This document shows positions 41,463 to 50,426 of a stretch of 64,000 nucleotides of DNA, piece by piece. Source of the stretch: Fructobacillus durionis (GTDB taxonomy: Bacteria; Bacillota; Bacilli; Lactobacillales; Lactobacillaceae); NCBI RefSeq assembly GCF_900112405.1, contig NZ_FOLI01000005.1, positions 1 to 64,000 on the forward strand, read 5' to 3'. The first letter of the stretch is position 1; the number at the start of each line of letters is the position of its first letter. The translations under genes and the position numbers were made by a program. The notes below the pieces were generated by a model that was not told the DNA's origin, searched no databases, and worked only from the letters and a program-made list of their open reading frames with translations.

Positions 41463-42011
41463 ATGTCAAAAGGCCTATCAACAACAAAACAAAGCGTGAA
41501 AGATCAAATTGTCACAGGACTTTTCAAAGAGCTTGAAAGTCGACCACTTTCAGAAATCCCCGTTGCTTCACTTATTAAAACGGCCGGAGTTGCCCGCGCT
41601 TCCTACTACCGTAACTTCTCTAGTAAGGAAGAAATTCTAAACTATTACCTCGATCAACTGCTCGGTAAAAACCAAGCACCAAGTATGCCCACTATTTGGA
41701 CACGGGAAGAAGCAGCAGCAAAAATCGCCGACATTTTCGGCGTGCTTGAAAAAGAAAAGTCGCGCTTCATTCTGCTTTTCCAATCCGGCCTTGCCTCCTA
41801 CGCTTTCGACTACTTCGGCAGTTTTTCCGACCGAAATGGCATTGACAGTCCTTTCCCCTGGACAGACGAATACAAACTGCCCTTTTATTCCGGCGCACTC
41901 ACTTCTGTTCTCTACCACTGGCTGCAAACAGGGGCAAAGCAGCCGGCTGATGAACTGGCCAAGCACTTTGTCAGCCTGCTACCAGACTCATTTTTTATTG
42001 ATCAAAAATAA
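41463..42011 (+). CDS. TetR/AcrR family regulator of efflux cassette 2
   Basis: 182 residues, AGGAG before the ATG. HTH at about 12-58: IPVASLIKTAGVARASYYRNFSSKEEILNYY, almost the same recognition region as copy 1 with VGRTS changed to VARAS. C-terminal domain ALTSVLYHWLQTG. Presumed repressor of the divergent MFS gene. Confidence 0.88.
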   Translation: MSKGLSTTKQSVKDQIVTGLFKELESRPLSEIPVASLIKTAGVARASYYRNFSSKEEILNYYLDQLLGKNQAPSMPTIWTREEAAAKIADIFGVLEKEKSRFILLFQSGLASYAFDYFGSFSDRNGIDSPFPWTDEYKLPFYSGALTSVLYHWLQTGAKQPADELAKHFVSLLPDSFFIDQK

Positions 42012-42039
42012 AAAAAGCGACCAACTGGTCGCTTTTTCT
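42009..42039. terminator. Bidirectional terminator between tetR (cassette 2) and lysR
   Basis: Stem AAAAAGCGACCA/TGGTCGCTTTTT with a short loop, between two convergent genes. Confidence 0.88.
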
Positions 42040-42907
42040 ATTGCAGTTCCTTTTCGTTTTGAATTAAGAAGTCAATGAAGTACTGACTAGCAATTGGGAT
42101 ACTAGCCTTTTCCCGGTACACAATAGCAATGGGGCGCATTACCTTGGGTACAATTTCCTTTGCAACGACCTTAAAGTCCGTCCGCGAGGCAACTAGCTCG
42201 GACAAAATCGAGATGCCCAGGCCAGCCTCGACCATGGCCATGATGGTGTAATCATCTTGAATTCGATAGCGAACGTTTGGCTCAACACCAGCATTTTCAA
42301 AGGCGACCAACGGTTCGGCGTAGCCCCCTCCTTCAACAAGGATAAAGGGATCATTCGTTAGCTGCTCAATCGCTACCTTATCTTGTCGAGCCAAGGGATG
42401 CCATTCCGGCAAGAAGGCCTTCATCTCCGTTTCATGCAGCACGACTTTGTTAAAGCCATCCCCATAATTCGCCGTCATCAGCCCAAAGTCGACTTCGCCG
42501 TTCTTCAACCAGGTGCGGATCATTCCATAATCCCCCTGCTGCAAAACGAACTCAATGTTCGGATACTTCTCCTGAAAACGCTTGAAGAGCGCGGGCAACC
42601 AGTAACAAGAAACCGAGGTAATGGCCCCAATCCGGACTGTACCGGTCTTCAATCCTTTCAGGGAAGCCGCCCGCTCCTCTAAGGCTTGATACTGGCGCAA
42701 GGCCTGCACCACGTAAGGATAAATGGCCTGCCCCTCGGCCGTTAGTGTCACTCCATTACGGGAGCGCTTTAAAATTTGAATACCAAACTCCTTCTCCATC
42801 CCCGCTACCATCTGCGAAACAGAAGACTGGGTGTACCCCAGTACTTCAGCAGCCTTAGTAAAGGACTTCATTTCAATGATGGTTTCAAGTACTAAGAGTC
42901 GGTTCAT
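42038..42907 (-). CDS. LysR family transcriptional regulator
   Basis: 289 residues. N-terminal HTH (SFTKAAEVLGYTQSSVSQMVAGMEKEFG) and a periplasmic-binding-like effector domain (about 90-289) with VRIGAITSVSCYWLPALF and MAMVEAGLGISILSE. Similar in style to CysB/CynR-type activators. Divergent from the amino-acid permease at 43007 with a 100-bp shared region, so that gene is its likely target. Confidence 0.88.
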   Translation of the reverse strand: MNRLLVLETIIEMKSFTKAAEVLGYTQSSVSQMVAGMEKEFGIQILKRSRNGVTLTAEGQAIYPYVVQALRQYQALEERAASLKGLKTGTVRIGAITSVSCYWLPALFKRFQEKYPNIEFVLQQGDYGMIRTWLKNGEVDFGLMTANYGDGFNKVVLHETEMKAFLPEWHPLARQDKVAIEQLTNDPFILVEGGGYAEPLVAFENAGVEPNVRYRIQDDYTIMAMVEAGLGISILSELVASRTDFKVVAKEIVPKVMRPIAIVYREKASIPIASQYFIDFLIQNEKELQ

Positions 42908-43006
42908 ATCTATCAGTTTTCCTTATGTATGCATTTTATTTATTAATTTTACTTATCATAGTCTATCAATTATGATTATTAGTATCAATAAGAGAGGTAT
43001 TCGGAT

Positions 43007-44407
43007 ATGAATATTTTTAAGAAAGAATCCGTTGCATCCTACATGCAAGCCGATTCAAAACTAAAGAAAACACTTCGCACAAAAGACTTGATTGGTCTTG
43101 GTATCGGTGCCGTTATTGGTACTGGTATTTTTATTTTGCCAGGTAACGAAGCGGCTTCACACGCCGGTCCAGCCGTTGCCATCGCCTTCTTGTTGGCGGC
43201 CTTGGTTTCCGGATTGGTCGGCATGGCCTACGCTGAATTCTCATCAGCCATGCCCGTTGCCGGATCCGCCTACTCCTTTGGTTCCGTTGTCTACGGCGAA
43301 ATCGTTGGTTGGATTTTAGGCTGGTCATTGATTCTGGAGTACTTCCTGGCCGTTTCTGCCGAAGCGACCGGATTTGCCGCCTACTTCAACAACAACCTCC
43401 TATCAGCGGTCGGTATTAACCTGCCAAAGGCTTTGCAAGCAGGACCAATGGAAGGTGGGGTCATTAATCTAACCGCCGTTGTCATCGTGTTGATTATTGC
43501 TGCCATCATCATGCGCGGTTCCGCCATCTCAACAAAGGTTGAAAACTTCGCCGTTGTCGTTAAAGTCGCTATTATCATCCTCTTCATCGCCGTTGGTATC
43601 TTCTATGTGAAGTCTGATAACTACGTACCATTCTACCCATCTGAATTCCATGGCGCACCATGGGGCATGGGTGGTATCTTGACTGCCGCAGCCACCGTCT
43701 TCTTCGCCTTCATTGGATTCGATGCTTTGGCCGCTAACTCAGCCGAAACGATTGATCCAGGAAAGAACGTCATTCGCGGAATCCTTGGAACTGTTGCCAT
43801 TGCTGTTGTTCTTTACGTATCCTTCTCATTTGTATTGACTGGTATCGTGAACTACAAGGACCTTGGTGTTGATGATCCTGCCGCCTTTGCCATGCAGGTT
43901 ATCCACCTAAACATGTTCAACAAGTTGATTACCGTTGGTGCCCTCTTTGGTATCTTCACAGCCATGATGACCATGTTTATCGGTGGTTCACGTCTTGTTT
44001 ACGCCCTTGGACGTGACGGACTACTCCCTAAGTCAATGGGTAAGGTTTCAAAGAAGCAAGGTGTTCCTGAAAACGCCATCATCGTGGCTACTATCGTGCA
44101 AGCAGTCTTTGCCGGTCTTGTCCCACTGGCTCAATTAGCTTCCCTCATTAACGCCGGAACATTGATTGCTTTCGCCTTCATCTCATTTGGTATCCTGTTA
44201 CTCCGCCGTCGTAAGGACATCAAAAACGACGGATTTAAGATGCCATGGTACCCATTCCTTCCAATCGTGGCTGGATTATGTACCATTGTCTTCATTGTCA
44301 TGCTGCCAAGCATCACCAAAATTTCAGTTACCATCTGGTTGGTAATCGGATTTGTCTTCTACTTTACTTATGGTATTCGCCATTCAAAGTTGCAACAAAA
44401 AGACTAA
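43007..44407 (+). CDS. APC family amino-acid permease (CAT-like)
   Basis: 466 residues, 12 membrane helices. IGLGIGAVIGTGIFILPG is the substrate-backbone-binding first helix, AYAEFSSAMPVAGSAYSF and FFAFIGFDALAANSAET are typical of cationic or branched amino-acid transporters of the CAT/YfnA type. It ends in a short basic tail. The substrate is unknown. Controlled probably by the divergent LysR gene. Confidence 0.88.
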   Translation: MNIFKKESVASYMQADSKLKKTLRTKDLIGLGIGAVIGTGIFILPGNEAASHAGPAVAIAFLLAALVSGLVGMAYAEFSSAMPVAGSAYSFGSVVYGEIVGWILGWSLILEYFLAVSAEATGFAAYFNNNLLSAVGINLPKALQAGPMEGGVINLTAVVIVLIIAAIIMRGSAISTKVENFAVVVKVAIIILFIAVGIFYVKSDNYVPFYPSEFHGAPWGMGGILTAAATVFFAFIGFDALAANSAETIDPGKNVIRGILGTVAIAVVLYVSFSFVLTGIVNYKDLGVDDPAAFAMQVIHLNMFNKLITVGALFGIFTAMMTMFIGGSRLVYALGRDGLLPKSMGKVSKKQGVPENAIIVATIVQAVFAGLVPLAQLASLINAGTLIAFAFISFGILLLRRRKDIKNDGFKMPWYPFLPIVAGLCTIVFIVMLPSITKISVTIWLVIGFVFYFTYGIRHSKLQQKD

Positions 44408-44414
44408 TTATGAC

Positions 44415-44446
44415 AAGTCGTGCTCATTTGAGTGCGACTTTTTTCT
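44415..44446 (+). terminator. Terminator of the amino-acid permease
   Basis: Imperfect stem AAGTCG...CGACTT with inner GCTC/GAGT pairing, followed by TTTTTT. Confidence 0.7.
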
Positions 44447-44598
44447 TTTTATTTTTAAATTTTTTCGCTAAATTCAAGCCAATATTTCATTCTCATAAAA
44501 GTCCTTCAAGCAACTCAAAAATAAGCTTTATCATTTGTTTTTAATAAACCATTTGGACGAAACCCCTTGATATATTTATATTTTCGTTTAAATAAAGC

Positions 44599-44627
44599 TT
44601 GCATTATGAAAAAACCCTGCCTATAAT
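44599..44627 (+). promoter_or_regulatory. Promoter of the T-box-controlled ABC operon
   Basis: TTGCAT and TATAAT with a 17-base spacer, about 12 bases before the T-box stem I. The preceding 150 bases (44447-44598) are AT-rich and hold nothing else I can identify. Confidence 0.75.
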
Positions 44628-44633
44628 TAAGCC

Positions 44634-44900
44634 AACATTAAAAAAGCACCGATTAGGAGAGTAGCATTTGATTCCATTCTCAGGAAGCTTACGTAGGACT
44701 GCGAGTAAGCAATGGGTCTTCTGTGAACCACACCTAGGAGCGTGCAGGCGAATTTTAGTAGTCTGCAACGATTTGTACCCGTTACCGTACTAGGCGTCTT
44801 TGACGTCTTGAGGTTGAGTCAGCGATGACTCGACAATTATGAGGTGGAACCGCGTTCTTTATCGCCCTCTAAGCACTAGCCGTGCTTAGGGGGCTTTTTT
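44634..44900 (+). promoter_or_regulatory. T-box leader, specifier CAC (histidine)
   Basis: Stem I starts near GATTAGGAGAGTAG (AGTA of the loop E motif). TAGG pairs with CCTA at 44733-44736, CCATT with AATGG, and GCTTAC with GTAAGC at the top. On the 3' side, GAA (44725-44727), C, CAC (44729-44731) and A give the usual GAA-N-codon-A order, so the specifier is CAC, His. The T-box core AGGTGGAACCGCG is at 44842-44854, and a terminator (CCCTCTAAGCA/TGCTTAGGGGG plus TTTTTT) is at 44864-44900. Uncharged tRNA-His would favour antitermination. Confidence 0.88.
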
Positions 44901-44919
44901 ATTTATCTGGAGGAAAAAT

Positions 44920-45561
44920 ATGTCAGAAATTGGAAGTTACTTGCCAACAATCATGTCCGGCCTAAATATGACACTGGGTGTCTTCTTCGTTACCATCATC
45001 GGATCAATTCCACTTGGTATCATCGTTGCCTTGGCCATGCGCTCACAGTACTTTATGCTTCGTTGGTTGGTTAACGGCTACATTTGGATTATGCGAGGCA
45101 CGCCCCTTCTGCTCCAGTTAATCTTCGTCTACTACGGATTAGGCATGATTGGGATTACCTTCTCCCGTTTCAACGCCGTGGCCTTTGCCTTCATCATCAA
45201 CTACGCGGCTTACCTGGCTGAGATTTTCCGAGGTGGTATCCAAGCCATTCCGCAGGGCCAATTCGAAGCCGCACAGGTTCTTGGACTCAGCAAAACACAG
45301 ACTTTCTTCAAAGTCGTCTTACCACAGGTCATCAAGATTGTTGTCCCAGCCTTTGGAAACGAAGTCATTAACCTGGTCAAGGATACTTCCCTTGTCTACG
45401 TTATCGGATTGGGCGACATCCTCCGGGCCGGAACGATTGCAGCGAGTCGTGACGTCTCACTTATCCCTTATCTGATTGTTGGGGTCGTTTACCTCATCAT
45501 GATTGCCATTGTCACTCTTGCCCTACGGGCCAGCGAAAAGAAATTAAACACTTGGAGGTAA
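44920..45561 (+). CDS. Polar amino-acid ABC transporter permease (probable histidine)
   Basis: 213 residues, five membrane helices, HisM/GlnP type. The inner-membrane signature IMRGTPLLLQLIFVYYGLG and the EAA loop EAAQVLGLSKTQTFFKVVLPQ are clear. First gene behind a His-specific T-box, and forms a three-gene operon with the ATPase and binding protein. RBS GGAGG. Confidence 0.9.
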   Translation: MSEIGSYLPTIMSGLNMTLGVFFVTIIGSIPLGIIVALAMRSQYFMLRWLVNGYIWIMRGTPLLLQLIFVYYGLGMIGITFSRFNAVAFAFIINYAAYLAEIFRGGIQAIPQGQFEAAQVLGLSKTQTFFKVVLPQVIKIVVPAFGNEVINLVKDTSLVYVIGLGDILRAGTIAASRDVSLIPYLIVGVVYLIMIAIVTLALRASEKKLNTWR

Positions 45562-45565
45562 CACC

Positions 45566-46216
45566 ATGATTCAACTAAAAAAGCTTAGCAAGCAATACGG
45601 TGACAAAGTCATCTTCAAGAACCTTTCCTTAGACCTCAACGACGGCGAGATTCTCACCGTCATGGGCCCTTCCGGAATCGGTAAGACGACGCTCATCAAA
45701 GTCCTCACCGGACTCGAAGATGCCGAGGCCGGCCAGGTCGAAATCAACGGCAAAGAATACGAAATCGGCGACCCTGCCATCAGCGAACAAATCGGTTTGG
45801 TCTTCCAAGACTTTAACCTCTTCCCCCACCTCACGGTGAAGGAAAACATTGCGCTAGCGCCAGTACTTGTCAAAAAGCGCGACAAGAAAGAAGTGGCTGC
45901 CAAGGTCGACAGCCTACTCAAGCAACTGGGCATCAGCGAACAGGCTGACCTTTACCCTTATCAGCTCTCCGGTGGCCAAAAGCAGCGTGTGGCCATCGCT
46001 CGGGCCTTGGCCATGAATCCAGAAGTCATCATTTACGATGAACCAACTTCTGGCCTGGATGAGAAGTCCACGGAACAGGTCGAAAAGATCATGCTTGCAC
46101 TGAAACAAGAAGGCGTTAGTCAAATGGTTGTCACCCACGACTTGCCATTTGCTGAAAAAGTCGCTGACACTAACTTTGATTTTCTTAAGGAGAGAGAGAA
46201 TGAAAAAAACAAATAA
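45566..46216 (+). CDS. Amino-acid ABC transporter ATP-binding protein (probable histidine)
   Basis: 216 residues, shorter than the usual ~240. Walker A GPSGIGKTT, Q-loop FQDFNLFPHLTV, signature LSGGQKQRVAIARAL, Walker B VIIYDEPTSGLD and the H-loop in VVTHDL. It begins 4 bases after the permease and overlaps the binding-protein gene by 17 bases. Confidence 0.93.
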   Translation: MIQLKKLSKQYGDKVIFKNLSLDLNDGEILTVMGPSGIGKTTLIKVLTGLEDAEAGQVEINGKEYEIGDPAISEQIGLVFQDFNLFPHLTVKENIALAPVLVKKRDKKEVAAKVDSLLKQLGISEQADLYPYQLSGGQKQRVAIARALAMNPEVIIYDEPTSGLDEKSTEQVEKIMLALKQEGVSQMVVTHDLPFAEKVADTNFDFLKERENEKNK

Positions 46217-47042
46217 TAAGAAAAAAGTAACGGTCAACGCCATTATCGGTCTTGTCCTCATTGCCATCATCGGTTCCGTGTTCTTCTTTATGAAGTCTGG
46301 ATCAGACAACGGTTCATCCGGACAAAAGGACCAGTGGTCACGCATTGAAAAGAACAAGACCATTACCATTGGTTTGGACGACACATTCGTACCAATGGGC
46401 TTCCGGGACAACTCTGGTAAGATTGTCGGCTTTGATATCGACTTGGCCAACAAAGTCTTTGCCAACCTCGGTATTAAGGTTAAATGGCAACCAATCGACT
46501 GGTCAATGAAAGAAACTGAATTGAAGACCGGTAACATCGATGCCATCTGGAACGGATACTCAAAGACGGCCGAACGTGCCAAGAAGGTGAACTTCTCAAA
46601 GGTTTACCACACGGCTCCAATTTGCTTGGTTACAAAGAAGTCAGCAAATATCAACAAGTATTCTGACATGAAGAACAAGGTCTTGGGTGTGCAAACACAG
46701 TCATCCCCAGAAACAGCTTTGAACAACCAACCAAAGGTTTTGAAGCAATACATCAAGGATCAAAAAGCCGTTGGTTACGATACCTTTGATAAGGCCTTTG
46801 ATGACTTGAACTCTGACCGTATTACTGGAATCCTAGTGGATGAAGACTACGCTCGCTACTACTTGAAGCAGCAAGGTACTCTTGATAACTACAACATCAT
46901 CGATGGACAGTTCGAATCAAACGGCGACGTTGTTGGATTCCGAAAGAGCGACAAGGCCCTTCAAAAGAAGGTTAACGAACAACTCGAAAAGCTTGAAAAG
47001 AATGGCTTCATGAAGACCATCGAAAACAAGTGGTTCGGATAA
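46200..47042 (+). CDS. Amino-acid ABC transporter substrate-binding protein (probable histidine)
   Basis: 280 residues from the ATG at 46200, with AAGGAGAG upstream. One N-terminal hydrophobic helix (about 11-31) with no lipobox cysteine, so it looks membrane-anchored, not lipidated. Family 3 binding-protein blocks: IGLDDTFVPMGF, GFDIDLANKVF and WNGYSKTAERAK. With the CAC T-box, histidine is the best substrate guess. Confidence 0.88.
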   Translation: MKKTNNKKKVTVNAIIGLVLIAIIGSVFFFMKSGSDNGSSGQKDQWSRIEKNKTITIGLDDTFVPMGFRDNSGKIVGFDIDLANKVFANLGIKVKWQPIDWSMKETELKTGNIDAIWNGYSKTAERAKKVNFSKVYHTAPICLVTKKSANINKYSDMKNKVLGVQTQSSPETALNNQPKVLKQYIKDQKAVGYDTFDKAFDDLNSDRITGILVDEDYARYYLKQQGTLDNYNIIDGQFESNGDVVGFRKSDKALQKKVNEQLEKLEKNGFMKTIENKWFG

Positions 47043-47067
47043 TTAATTAAAAAAATTCAGTGCAGCT

Positions 47068-47105
47068 AAAAACGCCCCCACCGATTTGGTGAGGGCGTTT
47101 TTTTA
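47068..47105. terminator. Bidirectional terminator after the ABC operon
   Basis: Stem AAAACGCCC(C)CACC / GGTGAGGGCGTTTT with a 5-base loop and T-run. Confidence 0.88.
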
Positions 47106-47126
47106 TTCATTAAATAGTTGAGAAAG

Positions 47127-47936
47127 TTATCGACTAGCCAAATAGCTTTTAACCGTTTCCAAGAAATGGCCAAAGGCGACCCTGGATAGTTCCGGTTGAT
47201 CAATCAACAGGTTATGTCCCGTTTGATTGAGAAGAAAGAGCTCGCCCATTGTACTGTGTTCCACCAGCTGGCACTGATCTTGATAGCCAACAATCTGGTC
47301 ATTCTTTCCGACCATCATTGTGAAGGGAATCTGGTAGTCCTTTTGATTCAAGATGGCCTCTTCTGCTAGCGTATAGTGTTTATGCAGGTCAACCAAGTAA
47401 CGGTGGTTGATAGCCGCTAAGCCCGGCAGAATCATCTTCTGATACTGCTCCCAATGTTTCTGGCTAATCTGAACATTCATCTTCAAGAAGTCTTCGTAGG
47501 AGGCGTCATTCACGTCGACCTGAACGGTGTCTAAAAAGATGTTTTGATGCTCTGCCAGTTGTCGTTTGCCTTTCTCCGCCTTGACCACGGGTCCGGTTAA
47601 GAAGAGTCCCACCACTTGTTCAGGTAATCGATTAGCTAGTGCTTGGGCCAAATAACCGCCGTACGAATGACCATAAACGGCAAAGGGTTGATCACCAATG
47701 ATTTCATGAATGGCTGCAATTAATGCTTCTACCAGTGTTTCAGAGGAAGCTACCGCTGTTGGGGCACTCTGGCCCATCCCCGGTAAATCTAAGTAAACCC
47801 GCTGCCAGTCAGATTGACGCATAACGGGTTCGAAAAACAAGGAAGTTGACCGTTTATCAAGGGCCATCCCGTGCAGGAAGACGATGGGCGTTCCGCCTCC
47901 TAGCACCGTATAATCGACTAAATTACTCGTTTTCAT
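47127..47936 (-). CDS. Alpha/beta hydrolase
   Basis: 269 residues from the ATG at 47936 (MKTSNLVDY), preceded by GGGGAAG. Alpha/beta hydrolase fold: oxyanion loop FLHGMALDKRS, LDLPGMGQS, nucleophile elbow GHSYGG, an Asp near MVGKNDQIVG and the catalytic His in QTGHNLLID. No signal peptide. Substrate unknown. Single gene, promoter not resolved in the AT-rich stretch up to 48180. Confidence 0.85.
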   Translation of the reverse strand: MKTSNLVDYTVLGGGTPIVFLHGMALDKRSTSLFFEPVMRQSDWQRVYLDLPGMGQSAPTAVASSETLVEALIAAIHEIIGDQPFAVYGHSYGGYLAQALANRLPEQVVGLFLTGPVVKAEKGKRQLAEHQNIFLDTVQVDVNDASYEDFLKMNVQISQKHWEQYQKMILPGLAAINHRYLVDLHKHYTLAEEAILNQKDYQIPFTMMVGKNDQIVGYQDQCQLVEHSTMGELFLLNQTGHNLLIDQPELSRVAFGHFLETVKSYLASR

Positions 47937-48180
47937 GTTCTTCCCCACTCGAATCGTCTTATTTTACCTAGTTTAACATATGAAATCTGACCATCTTTAC
48001 TGAAAATAAAGTAAAAAAGGCAGCTCGGTGTTTACTCAAATATAAAACACTTCCTTATTAAAAATCCTTTATTGCGACTTTTTAAAAGGCAAAAATTTAA
48101 TTTTCGTTTGATACTCATTTAATTTTAATATAGGCATTCTATTTTAAACTTAATTTATCCTATTGAAGGAGGCAAGTCTT

Positions 48181-50400
48181 TTGAAAAAACTATCTTTCAA
48201 AAAAATTGACTGGTATCTGACCGGTATTCTTGTCCTCGCCGCATTCTTGTACGGCTGGGGAATCTGGGACGCAGGCTCTGCCAACTCATACTACACCGCA
48301 GCGATTACGTCGATGACGCAATCCTGGCATAACTTCTGGTACGGGGCCTTTGACCCGGCCGGCTTCATCACCGTTGATAAGCCACCAATCGCCCTCTGGT
48401 TCATGGCCATCTCGGCTAAAATCTTCGGCATTCACGGCTGGTCAGTCGTTCTTCCTTCCGTCTTGGCAGGAATCGGATCGGTTGCCCTTCTCTACAAGTT
48501 AATCACCCCTAAGTTCGGACCATGGGCTGGCCGTTTGGCAGCCTTGGTCATGACGCTGACACCAACGGTGGTTGCTAACTCACGTACTAACAACATGGAT
48601 GCCATCTTGGTCTTCTTCCTACTTCTAGCGGTTTACACGCTCACGAAGGCAGTAGCCAAGAAAAAGTTCTGGTTAGTGCTTATAGCATTCGCCATTATCG
48701 GAATCGCCTTTAACATCAAGATGTTGCAGGCCTTCATGATTCTACCAGCCATGCTTGTCTTCTACTGGGTCGCTATCAAGCTTCCATGGAAGAAAAAAGT
48801 CGCCTGGTTGGTCGCAGCCATGGCCTCCCTCGGTATCTTTACAGTTGCTTACCCAGCAGCCGTTGATTCTGTTTCAACAGCAAACCGTCCCTACATTGGT
48901 TCTTCTCAAACCAACTCCTTGATGGAACTAGCCTTTGGCTATAACGGAACGGAACGTCTCTTAGGTCAATCAACCGGAACCGGTGGTTCATTCTCTGGTA
49001 TGGGCGGTAAGAACTCGAAGAAGTCTGGCTCAAACGGCGGTAACGGTGCTCCTACCGGTACAAAGCCATCCGGAACCAAGAACAGCACGACAAACACCAA
49101 TAGTAACGGTCAAGCGCCTACTGGCAATGGCCAAAACGCTACAAATTCAAACAGCAAGAACGCACCTACTCCCCCATCCGGAAGTACGAAGGGTCAGGCC
49201 CCATCTGGCGCTAATGGCTCAAAGTCTTCAAACGGTGCTCCAAGCAAGCCATCTGGATCAAAGAACGGTGCTCCTACTGGTACGAAACCATCTGGTAAGA
49301 TGGGCAATCCTGGCGGTAAAGGTGGCAAGGGCGGCATGGCCGGCGGTGGTAACTCTGCATTCGCTATCGGTTCAGCCGGTCCATTCCGTCTCTTCCAATC
49401 TGACCTTGGTTCACAAATCGGCTGGTTCCTCCCATTCGCCTTCCTAGGCATGGGCGCTGGCTGGTGGGCCTTCCGTAAGAAGGGCAGCAAGTGGTACAGC
49501 ATCTCTGAAGAACAAGCAGACGTCCTTCTCTGGGCAGGCTGGTTCGTCCCAGTCTACGGCTTCTTCTCAGTGGCTTCCTTCTTCCACCCTTACTACACCA
49601 TCATGTTAGCCCCAGCAATTGCTGCTTTGACAGCCATTGCCGCAGTCGCTATCGCGAAGATGGTCAAGGAAGGTGGCAAGAAGCAAGGAATGGTTGCCAA
49701 GTCTCTCCTAGCTTTGACTTTGACAGGAACAGCCGCCTTGCAAGCTTACTACGCTTGGTCATACTACCCAGTCGCTGGCATCATTATTCTCATTCTTGCC
49801 ATCGCAATCTCAGCCCTCTGGTTCGTGAACAAAGTCGTGAACAACAAGTTGAAGATTGCACTCTCAATCGTTGTTGTCGCTTTGCTCTCCGGATTCTGGG
49901 CCTTGACCCCAACACTTTCACACAACTCAGCAGCCATCCCCGCTGCCAGTCCTTCCCTTCTTTCTTCCCGTGGTTCATCTGACATGGGTGGTCAAGTTGA
50001 TTCAGAACTCTTGGCTTACACAAAGAAGAACCAAGGTTCAGCTAAGTACCTCTTTGCAACAACCGATTCCAACTCTGCTTCCGGCTACATCATCAAGTCT
50101 GGTAAGGCAGTCATGGCCTTAGGTGGTTACAACGGTACTGATCCAACCATGACCTTGTCAGAATTCAAGCAATTGGTTAAGAGTGGACAGTTGAAGTACT
50201 TCGTCCTTGGTAACACCAAGTCATCGACCGGCGACATCTCAAAGATTCTCGCCTGGGTTAAGAAGAACGGTAAGCAGGTAAGCTACTCATCATCTTCATC
50301 AAAGACATCGACCCAATCATCTGGTATGACCGGTGGAATGGGAATGGGCGGTCAATCAGGCAGCTCAACCTTGTACGACCTATCCGCCGCATTTAAGTAA
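48181..50400 (+). CDS. GT39-type membrane glycosyltransferase (YkcB-like) with low-complexity loop
   Basis: 739 residues from a TTG at 48181, seven bases after AAGGAGG. N-terminal PMT/ArnT-like membrane domain: ITVDKPPIALWF has the conserved acidic residue, with TPTVVANSRTNNMDAILVFF later. About residues 263-396 form a Gly/Ser/Asn/Thr/Pro-rich outer loop with two copies of GAPTGTKPSG. More helices and a C-terminal soluble domain with LSEFKQLVKSGQLKYFVLG follow. B. subtilis YkcB has the same plan. It would add a lipid-linked sugar to a cell-envelope acceptor. Partner GT2 gene follows. Confidence 0.82.
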   Translation: MKKLSFKKIDWYLTGILVLAAFLYGWGIWDAGSANSYYTAAITSMTQSWHNFWYGAFDPAGFITVDKPPIALWFMAISAKIFGIHGWSVVLPSVLAGIGSVALLYKLITPKFGPWAGRLAALVMTLTPTVVANSRTNNMDAILVFFLLLAVYTLTKAVAKKKFWLVLIAFAIIGIAFNIKMLQAFMILPAMLVFYWVAIKLPWKKKVAWLVAAMASLGIFTVAYPAAVDSVSTANRPYIGSSQTNSLMELAFGYNGTERLLGQSTGTGGSFSGMGGKNSKKSGSNGGNGAPTGTKPSGTKNSTTNTNSNGQAPTGNGQNATNSNSKNAPTPPSGSTKGQAPSGANGSKSSNGAPSKPSGSKNGAPTGTKPSGKMGNPGGKGGKGGMAGGGNSAFAIGSAGPFRLFQSDLGSQIGWFLPFAFLGMGAGWWAFRKKGSKWYSISEEQADVLLWAGWFVPVYGFFSVASFFHPYYTIMLAPAIAALTAIAAVAIAKMVKEGGKKQGMVAKSLLALTLTGTAALQAYYAWSYYPVAGIIILILAIAISALWFVNKVVNNKLKIALSIVVVALLSGFWALTPTLSHNSAAIPAASPSLLSSRGSSDMGGQVDSELLAYTKKNQGSAKYLFATTDSNSASGYIIKSGKAVMALGGYNGTDPTMTLSEFKQLVKSGQLKYFVLGNTKSSTGDISKILAWVKKNGKQVSYSSSSSKTSTQSSGMTGGMGMGGQSGSSTLYDLSAAFK

Positions 50401-50426
50401 TTATTTTTAAAAGAAAGGAGCTTGCC

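Noticed and set aside
44738-44765. TTT (Phe) as T-box specifier in GCGAATTTTAGTAG
   Set aside because: This GAA lies in a separate hairpin (GCAGGC/GTCTGC, stem II). The CAC site fits the stem I pairing (TAGG/CCTA, CCATT/AATGG) much better.
48839-49502. Frames overlapping the repetitive part of the GT39 gene on both strands
   Set aside because: The GC- and repeat-rich sequence creates open frames by chance. The GT39 frame is continuous through the region.
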